From the NCBI RefSeq assembly GCF_000716545.1, contig NZ_JNWZ01000109.1, forward strand, positions 1-11,670: DNA of 11,670 bases, written 5' to 3'. Source of the DNA: Kitasatospora phosalacinea. GTDB taxonomy: Bacteria > Actinomycetota > Actinomycetes > Streptomycetales > Streptomycetaceae. A program made the position numbers and the translations under genes. Every line of letters starts with the position of its first letter. Within the stretch, counting starts at the first letter, position 1. Below the pieces are notes generated by a model that was not told the DNA's origin, searched no databases, and saw only the letters and a list, made by a program, of their open reading frames with translations. Shown here in pieces: positions 1 through 5,808 of this stretch.

Positions 1-78
1 ACCGGAGCTTCGATGCGTACGTGACGGGTCGACCCCCGCTTCTCACCCCGCTATGACCTGCGGACTCATGCGCTCACT

Positions 79-96
79 GGGACTTTGCAACAGCCC
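79..96. repeat. Possible terminal inverted repeat of an insertion sequence (element lies left of the window)
   Basis: The sequence GGGACTTTGCAACAGCCC resembles the ends of several IS5-type elements, which read GGnCTGTTGCAAAGTnCC inward. If so, this is the right end of an element whose body lies left of position 79. Only the end is visible: no transposase reading frame is recognisable in positions 1-78, so the match is by remembered resemblance alone. Positions 97-156 between it and the IS110 recombinase stop contain no gene. Confidence 0.3.
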
Positions 97-156
97 TGGG
101 TCGGCCATCGGTTGGTGCACGGGTTGACCCGTCTCAACGATTCCTAATGCCGTATG

Positions 157-1347
157 TCAAGCCGCGAGGGCCACTGGCGGGGTCGGCTGGTAGCACCGCT
201 GGTCGCGCAGGAGGGCCCAGATGACGTTGACGCGGCGTCGGGCCAAGGCGATGACGGCCTGGGTGTGGCGCTTGCCCTCGGAGCGTTTGCGGTCGTAGAA
301 GCGCCGCGACTCCTCGCAGTTGCGGATGCTGATCAGCGCGGAGGTGTAGAAGACCCGTTGGAGCTTGCGGTTGTAGCGCTGGGGACGGTGGAGGTTGCCG
401 CTGATCTTGCCGGAGTCGCGGGGCGCGGGCGCGACTCCGCCGAAGCCGGCGAGGCGGTCCGGGCTGGCAAAGATGGCCATGTCGCCGCCGGTGGCGGCCA
501 GGAACTCGGCTCCGAGGACGGGCCCCAGGCCCGGCACGCTGGCGAGGATCTCGGCGTCGCGGTGCTCGCGGAACCGGGCCGCGATCAGCTTGTCCATCTC
601 GGATATCTGCTGGTTGAGGGCTATGACCTGGGCGGCCAGGGTGTGGACCATCCGGGCCGCCGTCCTCTCGCCCGGGACGCTGGTGTGCTGGCTCGCGGCT
701 GCCTCCAGTGCCGCCTCGGCGATCTGGCCGGCGCCGCGAACGCCGCGGTTCCGCAGCCAGGTTTCCAGCCGCTTGGTGCCCAGGCGGCGTAGGGCGGCCG
801 GGGTCTGGTAGCCGGTCAGCAGCGTCAGCGGCCCGGCGTTGGTGAGGTCCAGGGCCCGGTCCAGCGCGGGGAAGATCCCGGTCAGGAGGGCGCGGAGGCG
901 GTTGACGGTGCGGGTGCGGTCGGCGACCAGGTCTGTCCGGTGGGCGGTGAGGAGCTTGAGGTCGGTGGCGATCTCGTCGCCGGTCTGCAGGGGCTGCAGG
1001 TCGCGGCGGATACGGGTCTGGTCGGCGATCACCGCCGCGTCCTTGGCGTCGGTCTTGCCTTCGCCGCGGTAGCCCTCTGAAGCGCGGTTGACGGCCCGAC
1101 CGGAGATGTAGAAGGCGCGCTGGCCGTGGCTGAGGAGGACCGCGATCACCAAGGCGGCCCCGCCGTCGGCGAGGTCGATGCCCCACGTCACCTCGGTGCT
1201 CAAGTCCAAGACATCGGCGAGGAGCTGGAGGAGCTCCGGCTCGTCGTTGGCGACCCGCCGAGACAGCAGCCGGCGGCCACTCTCGTCGATGACCACGCAG
1301 TGGTGGTGGGTCTTGCCTGCGTCGATACCGGCCCAGATGGCGGCCAC
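157..1347 (-). CDS. IS110-family transposase (DEDD / bridge-RNA-guided recombinase)
   Basis: The 396-aa product has the two-domain layout of IS110-family recombinases. The N-terminal RuvC-like DEDD domain shows D9 in GIDAGKTHH, D58 in WGID, and D100/D103 in GKTDAKDA. The C-terminal Transposase_20 domain contains VPGLGPVLGAEFLAATGG (about 271-288), the GFGGVAPAPRDSGK stretch (301-314), and FYTSALISIRN (333-343), whose S336 is the likely nucleophilic serine. The start is a GTG preceded by a strong GGAGG with 6-nt spacing. Length is normal for the family and no frameshift is seen, so it is probably intact. Family members move through a circular intermediate, and characterised ones use a bridge RNA encoded in the non-coding end. 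With the DEDD domain first and about 270 bp of non-coding DNA upstream, this fits the IS110 group rather than the IS1111 group. It lies tail-first after the possible IS end at 79-96. Confidence 0.93.
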   Translation of the reverse strand: MAAIWAGIDAGKTHHHCVVIDESGRRLLSRRVANDEPELLQLLADVLDLSTEVTWGIDLADGGAALVIAVLLSHGQRAFYISGRAVNRASEGYRGEGKTDAKDAAVIADQTRIRRDLQPLQTGDEIATDLKLLTAHRTDLVADRTRTVNRLRALLTGIFPALDRALDLTNAGPLTLLTGYQTPAALRRLGTKRLETWLRNRGVRGAGQIAEAALEAAASQHTSVPGERTAARMVHTLAAQVIALNQQISEMDKLIAARFREHRDAEILASVPGLGPVLGAEFLAATGGDMAIFASPDRLAGFGGVAPAPRDSGKISGNLHRPQRYNRKLQRVFYTSALISIRNCEESRRFYDRKRSEGKRHTQAVIALARRRVNVIWALLRDQRCYQPTPPVALAA

Positions 1348-1614
1348 TCGGTTCCTCCGTGCGTCGGGCTGTGCGGACGTACCACGGACGACCTCGCTGT
1401 CGATTCCCTACGGAGCGATCGAGTCGCAGTTCCTAATTGGCAGCCGAGTCGTCGTGGGGCGTCGGGCGGCCAATCGTTAGCAGCCACAAGCGGCAGAAGT
1501 TTGAAAGCCACACCCGACACCCCTGGGCGGGCCAACCATACGAAGGGCTGGCCCGGACCCGGCTACAACGTAGGGAAGTTTGACCGGGCTGACGCGACCG
1601 CGCTCCTGTCGCGC
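1348..1614 (-). ncRNA. Non-coding left end of the IS110 element; candidate bridge RNA region
   Basis: There is no convincing coding frame between the recombinase start and the NADAR stop at 1615. In IS110-group elements this upstream end encodes the bridge RNA. The most structured part is a hairpin at 1525-1560: CGGGCCA (1528-1534) pairs with TGGCCCG (1549-1555) around a 14-nt loop, with GGG (1525-1527) and CCC (1558-1560) extending the stem past a 2-nt bulge. The loop size would suit a guide loop. The strand is assumed to match the recombinase. RNA ends, guide assignments and the exact element boundary cannot be fixed from one copy, so the location is family knowledge and the boundaries are inference. 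Confidence 0.4.
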
Positions 1615-2736
1615 TCACACTCCGGTTATTCCGGCGCGTCGGGCATGCAGTTCGGAGCGGACGAGTTCGAGGAGGCGCCCTGACCAGTTGCGGCCCCGGC
1701 CTGCGTTGTCGCCCCAGAAAACCGAGTTCATGTCGTCGTAGACCACGGTGGCGTCGTCCGTTGCGAGCAGGACTTCGGCCAGTTCGGGGTGCTGGTCGTA
1801 CTTGGCGCGCAGCAAGGCGGTCATGACGGCGGTTCGGGCGTGCTCCCAGCCCTCGCGGCGAGGGGCCTGGGCCGCGAGCGTGCGCGCCGCGGCGGCGGTC
1901 TGTGCCTTCGCGATCGCATGTCGGGTCTCGGGATCGTTGACCGACAGGGCCCAGTAGGCGTGGGCGACGGAGAGGTAGTCGGTGTCGGCGACCGTGATCG
2001 GGGCAGGGTAGTCGTGGCGCAGGCCGATCTTGCCGGGGTGGTCCGCCGGCTCTCTGGGGAATGTCTGCGCGAGGTGGACCGCGGGGGCGTGCAAGGTTGC
2101 CGGTCCGTCCGCGGGAACGCTGGTGGCCTTCTCGGCCCTCCACCGGGCTCGCTTCTCGAAGTACCCGAGGGCGCTGTCGTAGTCATCCTGTGTGACCGTG
2201 CCGTCGAACGGCAGGTAGGTCTGGCCGCCGGGCCCTGCCACCAGGACGCGTAGCGGCCAGTCCTTGCTGTCCATGTCGCCCAGCGCGTAGCGGCGCCGCG
2301 TCTCCGGGATCGCGAGGAACGCGGCACGGGCCGCGGACCTGTTCTCCTCGGTCCTGTCGGCAAGGAAGGTGTCGACGGCGGCCAGGCAGCGGCCGGTCGA
2401 ATCGGGTCGGCCGTTCAGCCGGTCGATGGTGTCGCGGACTTCGGCGACCAGCAGCTCGGGCGTGATCCAGCTCTCCGGCTCGCTGAACTTCCAGCTCGCC
2501 AACCCGTGCGCGGAGGCTTTGCCGCCTTCGGGGAAGCTGGTGGCCACCCAGCCGGTGTGCAGCTTCTCCTCGAACTCCTCGACGGTGACCAGGTCCCAGC
2601 AGTTGACGAGCCCGTCGGCGTAGATGAACAGGTCGGTGAGGAAGTAGCGGCCGCCGTTGCGGATGAAGGCGTGGCGCCAGGTTCCGGGTATGCGGACGCC
2701 GTCCGCTGTGCGATGGGTGATCCGGTTGCCGATCAT
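1615..2736 (-). CDS. NADAR-domain protein with an uncharacterised N-terminal domain
   Basis: The 373-aa product ends in a NADAR-type domain (about 255-365). Recognisable elements are YLSVAHAYWAL, the conserved helix corresponding to VEHxYQAxK of YbiA; RTAVMTALLRAKYDQHPEL, matching the M..xLxxKFxQNPxL motif; and SVFWGDNAGRGRNWSGRLL followed by ELVRSEL, matching the WG...G.N.LG.LLMxVR signature. Known NADAR enzymes either cleave N-glycosidic bonds in riboflavin-pathway intermediates (YbiA type) or remove ADP-ribose from guanine in DNA, as antitoxins of DarT-type toxins. The first ~200 residues begin with RIPGTWRHAFIRNGGRYFLTD and are a separate domain of unknown function rich in Trp and aromatics. 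ATG 2736 was chosen because the recognisable N-terminal block starts right after it. It has only a weak AGG next to it, but it overlaps the stop of a short upstream frame (ATGA). No DarT-like partner is visible. Confidence 0.8.
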   Translation of the reverse strand: MIGNRITHRTADGVRIPGTWRHAFIRNGGRYFLTDLFIYADGLVNCWDLVTVEEFEEKLHTGWVATSFPEGGKASAHGLASWKFSEPESWITPELLVAEVRDTIDRLNGRPDSTGRCLAAVDTFLADRTEENRSAARAAFLAIPETRRRYALGDMDSKDWPLRVLVAGPGGQTYLPFDGTVTQDDYDSALGYFEKRARWRAEKATSVPADGPATLHAPAVHLAQTFPREPADHPGKIGLRHDYPAPITVADTDYLSVAHAYWALSVNDPETRHAIAKAQTAAAARTLAAQAPRREGWEHARTAVMTALLRAKYDQHPELAEVLLATDDATVVYDDMNSVFWGDNAGRGRNWSGRLLELVRSELHARRAGITGV

Positions 2737-2867
2737 CCTGGGATTGTGCCGCAGCACCCGCCGCGCGGACCGTGATTTTCCTCCAGGCCGGGCGGGGGCT
2801 GGACGGCGCGCACTGCCAGCCGTCCGACGACCTGCAGCAGGACCAGCGCCCCGCCGAGGCCGTCCAT
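2733..2867 (-). CDS. Possible small ORF (44 aa) coupled to the NADAR gene
   Basis: This short frame starts MDGLGGALVLLQVV and ends GGCCGTIPG. Its TGA overlaps the ATG of the NADAR gene as ATGA, the usual arrangement for translational coupling in actinomycetes. Third codon positions are almost all G or C. It has no clear ribosome binding site at the ATG, and the frame stays open upstream with no other standard start, so it may be the tail of a degraded gene instead of a complete one. No function is recognised. Its main value is that it would explain the poor ribosome binding site in front of the NADAR protein. Confidence 0.3.
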   Translation of the reverse strand: MDGLGGALVLLQVVGRLAVRAVQPPPGLEENHGPRGGCCGTIPG

Positions 2868-2907
2868 CGGCAGGTCGGCAATCCCCGGGCCGGTGAGGCC
2901 CTGGACG

Positions 2908-2942
2908 GCGGCCGGGCACGACCACCGCCCGCCTCTGGCCGC
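2908..2942 (-). terminator. Possible terminator hairpin downstream of the P450 gene
   Basis: GCGGCC (2908-2913) pairs with GGCCGC (2937-2942), and inside it GGGC (2914-2917) pairs with GCCC (2927-2930) around a 9-nt loop, with a 6-nt bulge on one side. It begins about 40 nt past the P450 stop and no T-tract follows, as is common in streptomycetes. It would separate P450 transcription from the NADAR gene, but the bulge makes it a modest candidate. Confidence 0.35.
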
Positions 2943-2983
2943 TAGCGAGCGGGCCGGGCCACGGGCGTCGGACCGACGGGGCG

Positions 2984-4216
2984 TCAGAAGGTGAACGGGA
3001 GGGCGCGGACGCGGTGGTCGAAGGAGGACGGCACCGTCTCGGGGGCAGCGGTGGAGCGGATCTCGGGGAGGCGGGTGAACAGTTCGCGGAACAGGGTGCG
3101 CATCTCCTGGCGGGCGAGGTGGGCGCCGAGACAGAAGTGCGGGCCGCCACCGCCGAAGCCCAGGTGCGGGTTGGGCGAGCGGGTGATGTCGAAGGCGTCG
3201 GGGGCCGTGAAGACCGCCTCGTCGCGGTTGGCGGAGCCGTAGAACAGCACCACCTTGTCACCGGCGGCGAGGCTGGTGCCGGACAGCCGGTGGTCGACGG
3301 CGACGGTGCGGCGGAACTGGACGATCGGGGTGGAGTACCGGATGATCTCCTCGACCGCGCCGCCCAGGTGGGCGTCCGGGTCGCCGAGCAGCAGGGCGCG
3401 CTGCTCGGGGTGGACGGTGAGCAGGTGCAGGCCGTGGGCGAGCGCGTTGCGGGTGGTCTCGACACCGGCGACCAGCAGCAGCGAGAAGAACGCGCCGAGC
3501 TCGCGCGAGCCGAGCCGGCGGCCGTCGACGTCGGCGGTGACCAGGGCGGAGATCAGGTCGTCGGTCGGCCGGCGGCGGCGTTCGCGGCCGATCGCGGCGA
3601 CCGTCAACTGCAGTGCGGCGAGCGCCCGCAGGCCCCGGCCGGGCACCCGGAACACGCTGCGGGCGACGCCCGTCGAGGCGGCGGCGCGGTCCAGCCGGGC
3701 CAGGATCCGGCGGCGCTGCTCGGGCGGGATGCCCATCATCGAGCAGATCACCTGGTACGGGAGCTGGGCGGCGACGGCGGTGACGAAGTCGGTCGGCCGT
3801 TCCCGCTCCAGCCGGTCGACCAGCCCGGCCGCGATCTCCCGGATGTCCTGCTCGACCTTGCCCAGGAGCCGGGGCGTGAACGCCCGCCCGACCACCCGCC
3901 GCAGGTCGGCGTGGCGGGGGTCGTCCAGGTTGACCATCGAGTCGCCGAACACCGCCCGCACCCAGCGCGCCGGCTCGGGCGTGGTCACGCCGGGCCCGGA
4001 CAAGTACACCTCGGGCGCGCGGCTGGCCGTCGTCACGTCGGCGTGCCGCACCAGCGCCCAGCAGCGCCGCCCGGTGGCCCGGTCGGTGAAGGCGACCGGG
4101 CCGGGCCGTTCGCGCAGGCGGGCGAAGGCCGCGGCGCGCGACTCCTCCGGGAGTCGCCAGAACGCGGGGTCGCCGAGATCGGTGCCGCTCGGGGCGGCGT
4201 CCACGGGAACGGTCAT
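2984..4216 (-). CDS. Cytochrome P450 (CYP125/CYP142-like bacterial class)
   Basis: The 410-aa soluble P450 is complete. The I-helix oxygen-activation motif is LLLVAGVETTRN (AGVET at 250-254), the K-helix ExxR is EEIIR (E290-R293), and the heme-binding loop is FGGGGPHFCLG (354-364) with the axial thiolate Cys362. The FGGGGPHFCLGAHLAR form and the RYSTPIVQFRRT block resemble steroid- and alkane-type bacterial P450s such as CYP124, CYP125 and CYP142, but the substrate cannot be read from sequence. No ferredoxin or reductase gene is adjacent, so electrons would come from elsewhere. ATG 4216 is preferred over an upstream start at 4438 because the extra 74 residues are low-complexity and unlike any P450. 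The ATG also sits exactly at the predicted transcription start (see promoter). It runs divergently from the small ORF at 4272. Confidence 0.93.
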   Translation of the reverse strand: MTVPVDAAPSGTDLGDPAFWRLPEESRAAAFARLRERPGPVAFTDRATGRRCWALVRHADVTTASRAPEVYLSGPGVTTPEPARWVRAVFGDSMVNLDDPRHADLRRVVGRAFTPRLLGKVEQDIREIAAGLVDRLERERPTDFVTAVAAQLPYQVICSMMGIPPEQRRRILARLDRAAASTGVARSVFRVPGRGLRALAALQLTVAAIGRERRRRPTDDLISALVTADVDGRRLGSRELGAFFSLLLVAGVETTRNALAHGLHLLTVHPEQRALLLGDPDAHLGGAVEEIIRYSTPIVQFRRTVAVDHRLSGTSLAAGDKVVLFYGSANRDEAVFTAPDAFDITRSPNPHLGFGGGGPHFCLGAHLARQEMRTLFRELFTRLPEIRSTAAPETVPSSFDHRVRALPFTF

Positions 4217-4270
4217 GGGGACGTTATCGCGCAGATCGTGACGATACGTCAAGTTTCGGTGACTTTCGGT
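4217..4270 (-). promoter_or_regulatory. P450 promoter with overlapping palindromic operator candidates
   Basis: On the minus strand, TTGACG (4252-4247) and GATAAC (4228-4223) are separated by 18 bp, a good housekeeping-sigma match. The -10 ends 6 nt before the ATG, so transcription would start at or beside the A of the start codon, giving a leaderless message. This agrees with the lack of a ribosome binding site. Two perfect dyads overlap there: ATCGTGACGAT (4235-4245) and TGACGATACGTCA (4239-4251), the second covering most of the -35. Next to them TTTCGGT occurs twice, 10 bp apart (4254-4260 and 4264-4270). This looks like a repressor or activator site. No regulator gene is adjacent. Confidence 0.55.
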
Positions 4271-4271
4271 T

Positions 4272-4526
4272 ATGGGTGCGACTCTCGATGAGGAGTTCGA
4301 CTCAGCCGAGCCGCGGGTCGGCGGCGTACGGGTTCGGGTGCTGCGGCGGGGCGGACTTGCGCTGGCAGGCACTGGCTGCCGGCGCCGCGGCCGAATGAGC
4401 AGCAGCGCATCCGGTCGGACGGCCGCCGCACCGGACAAGGCCGCGGCAGTTCACCGGCGGGACACGGACGAGCGGGCGCGGGACGCCTACCGCGACGAGT
4501 ACGAGGGCGCCGCCACGGACTGGTAG
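4272..4526 (+). CDS. Possible small hypothetical protein (84 aa, or 43 aa from the internal ATG at 4395)
   Basis: The frame gives MGATLDEEFDSAEP at the start and a very charged tail, DTDERARDAYRDEYEGAA. Codons from 4395 to the stop have strongly G/C-rich third positions, so a 43-aa product beginning MSSSASGR is the better-supported version. Neither start has a good ribosome binding site. A strong hairpin begins 15 nt after the stop, consistent with a transcribed unit ending here. It is divergent from the P450. No family is recognised, and it could be a chance frame. Confidence 0.35.
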   Translation: MGATLDEEFDSAEPRVGGVRVRVLRRGGLALAGTGCRRRGRMSSSASGRTAAAPDKAAAVHRRDTDERARDAYRDEYEGAATDW

Positions 4527-4540
4527 CGGCGGGCAACGAA

Positions 4541-4578
4541 GCGGCGGGGCCGTCACCGGCTGGTGGCGGGCCCGCCGC
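4541..4578 (+). terminator. Strong hairpin, probable intrinsic terminator
   Basis: GCGGCGGG (4541-4548) pairs perfectly with CCCGCCGC (4571-4578). After one G-G mismatch, CCGTCACC pairs with GGTGGCGG (one T-G wobble) around a GGCT tetraloop. That gives about 16 pairs with a single mismatch. There is no T-tract, as in many actinobacterial terminators. It sits 15 nt after the stop of the 4272-4526 frame. Confidence 0.6.
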
Positions 4579-4908
4579 TGGCCTGGCGTGCCGAATCGGA
4601 CGCCGCCCGGGGCAGCGCAAAGGCGCGCGAGGGCGCTGGTGGGTGGTCGTCGGCGGTGGCGGTTCGTCGATCAGGGCGGTGTCAGCCGAGGAATCGACAG
4701 GCACCCGATCGTGTGCGTCCTGTCCATGACGGCAAGCGGAGAAACCGTCCCGCACTGGCCGGGGCGGCCGCTTGCGTCAACACAGGGCCAGCCGCCGCGC
4801 ACACCGCAGCCGTACTCCCGGCCGGGCCCGGCAGGGCGGGCGTAGCGTGGGCGGCTTCCACCGGCCGTGCGAGCGCTGCGCGGCCGGTCGGCGTGCGCGA
4901 AATCGGTC
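4579..4908. other. Intergenic stretch upstream of the SsgA-like gene
   Basis: I see no convincing gene here; open frames on both strands give low-complexity Arg/Pro/Ala products. The one structured element is an interrupted dyad at 4696-4724, GACAGG...CCTGTC, with inner GCAC (4701-4704) and GTGC (4713-4716). It could be an operator about 185 bp ahead of the SsgA-like start, but nothing links it to a regulator. Confidence 0.4.
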
Positions 4909-5343
4909 ATGGAACGGGGTGGCGTGGTGGGCGGTTGGGCGGTGCGGGCGGTGCGGGTGCGGTTCCCGCAGAGCCCGGCCTCGGACCTGGATGTGGGTGC
5001 GGAGCTGCGTTACGCCTGCGAGGACCCGTTCGCGGTGTGCCTGGCCTTCCCCGCCGTCGGCGCTCCGGTGGAGTGGTACTTCTGCCGGAACCTGCTGGAT
5101 GCAGGCCGCCACCGGACCACCGGCCTCGGCGACGTGACGGTCTTTCCCGGCGAGGACGGCACCGTGGTCGTCGCCCTGCGCGGTGCCCGCGGCTGCACCC
5201 CCGTCGCCGTCCCCGCCGACGCAGTCGAGGCGTTCCTCGCCGACGCCTACGCCCTGGTCCCACCCGGCACCGAACACCTCCACCTCGATGTGGACACCGC
5301 CCTCACCCGCCTCCTGGCCCCGCCCCCGTGCGAGGGCGCGTGA
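4909..5343 (+). CDS. SsgA-like protein (SALP), sporulation and cell-division regulator
   Basis: The 144-aa product matches the SsgA/SsgB family over nearly its whole length. Landmarks are LRYACEDPFAVCLAF (33-47; family LxYDxxDPYAVxxxF), VEWYFCRNLLDAG (54-66; family WxFARDLLxxG), TTGLGDVTVFP (70-80; family PTGxGDVxVxP), and the C-terminal AFLADAYALVPPGTEH (108-123; family FLxRTxxxVPPGTE). SsgA-like proteins are found in morphologically complex actinomycetes and steer FtsZ placement, septation and cell-wall remodelling in sporulating hyphae. It is C-rich for the family (Cys37, 44, 59, 96, 141). ATG 4909 gives a typical length; GTG codons a few residues in are alternatives, and neither has a clear ribosome binding site. 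The last codons (encoding PPCEGA and the stop) lie in a 49-bp repeat that recurs at 9045-9093, so the natural C-terminus may have been replaced. It converges on the frameshifted gene on the other strand, overlapping about 97 bp. Confidence 0.88.
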   Translation: MERGGVVGGWAVRAVRVRFPQSPASDLDVGAELRYACEDPFAVCLAFPAVGAPVEWYFCRNLLDAGRHRTTGLGDVTVFPGEDGTVVVALRGARGCTPVAVPADAVEAFLADAYALVPPGTEHLHLDVDTALTRLLAPPPCEGA

Positions 5344-5808
5344 GCGGGGCGTAGTGGAGAGCGACCGGGCCCGTCGTCCCGGACCGTCCGCTCCTTCTGC
5401 GCCCACCGCTCGTCGGTGAACTTCGCGGCGCAGCGGGTGCAGGCCGGGCGGCGGGTTTCGTGCTCGGCGGCCTGGCGCTGTTGGTGGGCGTGGTCGGCGG
5501 CGGCCCGCTGGGTGGCGAGGAGTCGGTCGCCGTCGGGGTTGTCGAGGGCGTGGTGAAGGGTGTGCCAGCCGGGGCGGCCGAAGTGGCGCCAGATCGGTGC
5601 GTGGGCGCCGCGGGCGCGCAGCAGCGGCAGGGTGGTGGCGACGACCGGCAGGGCGCGGTGGTGGTCGCGGGCGGTGGTGTCGGCTTCCCAGCACGGCAGC
5701 GGGTGACCAGAGGGCCTCGGTGGCGGCTTCGAGGGCCGCCCTCGCGCATGTGGCGGTGAGGGGGCCGTCCTGCTGGCGCCAGCGGGTTCGGGTCCGGCGC
5801 GACCTCAT
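5247..5808 (-). pseudogene. Frameshifted gene for a small CxxC (zinc-ribbon-like) protein, coupled to the AfsR-like regulator
   Basis: The start ATG (5808-5806) overlaps the TGA of the regulator as ATGA, so the two genes were translationally coupled. The first ~34 residues (MRSRRTRTRWRQQDGPLTATC, then ARAALEAATEALW) are in one frame. The continuation PCWEADTTARDHHRALPVV, then HAPIWRHFGRPGWHTLHHAL, and later RRPACTRCAAKFTDERW is in another. The shift falls within 5691-5706. Both parts have strong coding character and no ATG or GTG permits the second part to start alone, which argues for an indel, not two genes. CTRC is one half of a zinc-binding site; no second CxxC follows, so the 3' end may be lost. 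After about 5360 the frame enters the 49-bp repeat and then runs antisense to the SsgA-like gene, stopping at 5247. The family is not recognised with certainty. An assembly error is possible. Confidence 0.6.
5311..5359. repeat. 49-bp imperfect direct repeat, left copy
   Basis: This segment matches 9045-9093 in the same orientation at 42 of 49 positions, with 5322-5347 identical to 9056-9081 over 26 bp. It covers the final codons and stop of the SsgA-like gene. The flanking mismatches are nearly all transitions, suggesting divergence of a true duplicate instead of chance. Confidence 0.8.

Noticed and set aside
1615..3465. A 616-aa NADAR protein starting inside the P450 gene
   Set aside because: The first 243 residues are an out-of-frame shadow of the P450; recognisable sequence begins at 2736.
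3014..4291. A 425-aa plus-strand frame opposite the P450
   Set aside because: Antisense shadow produced by G/C bias; Gly/Asp/Val-rich with no domain.
2984..4438. A 484-aa P450 with an N-terminal extension
   Set aside because: The extra 74 residues are low-complexity, and the promoter lies between them and the P450 start at 4216.
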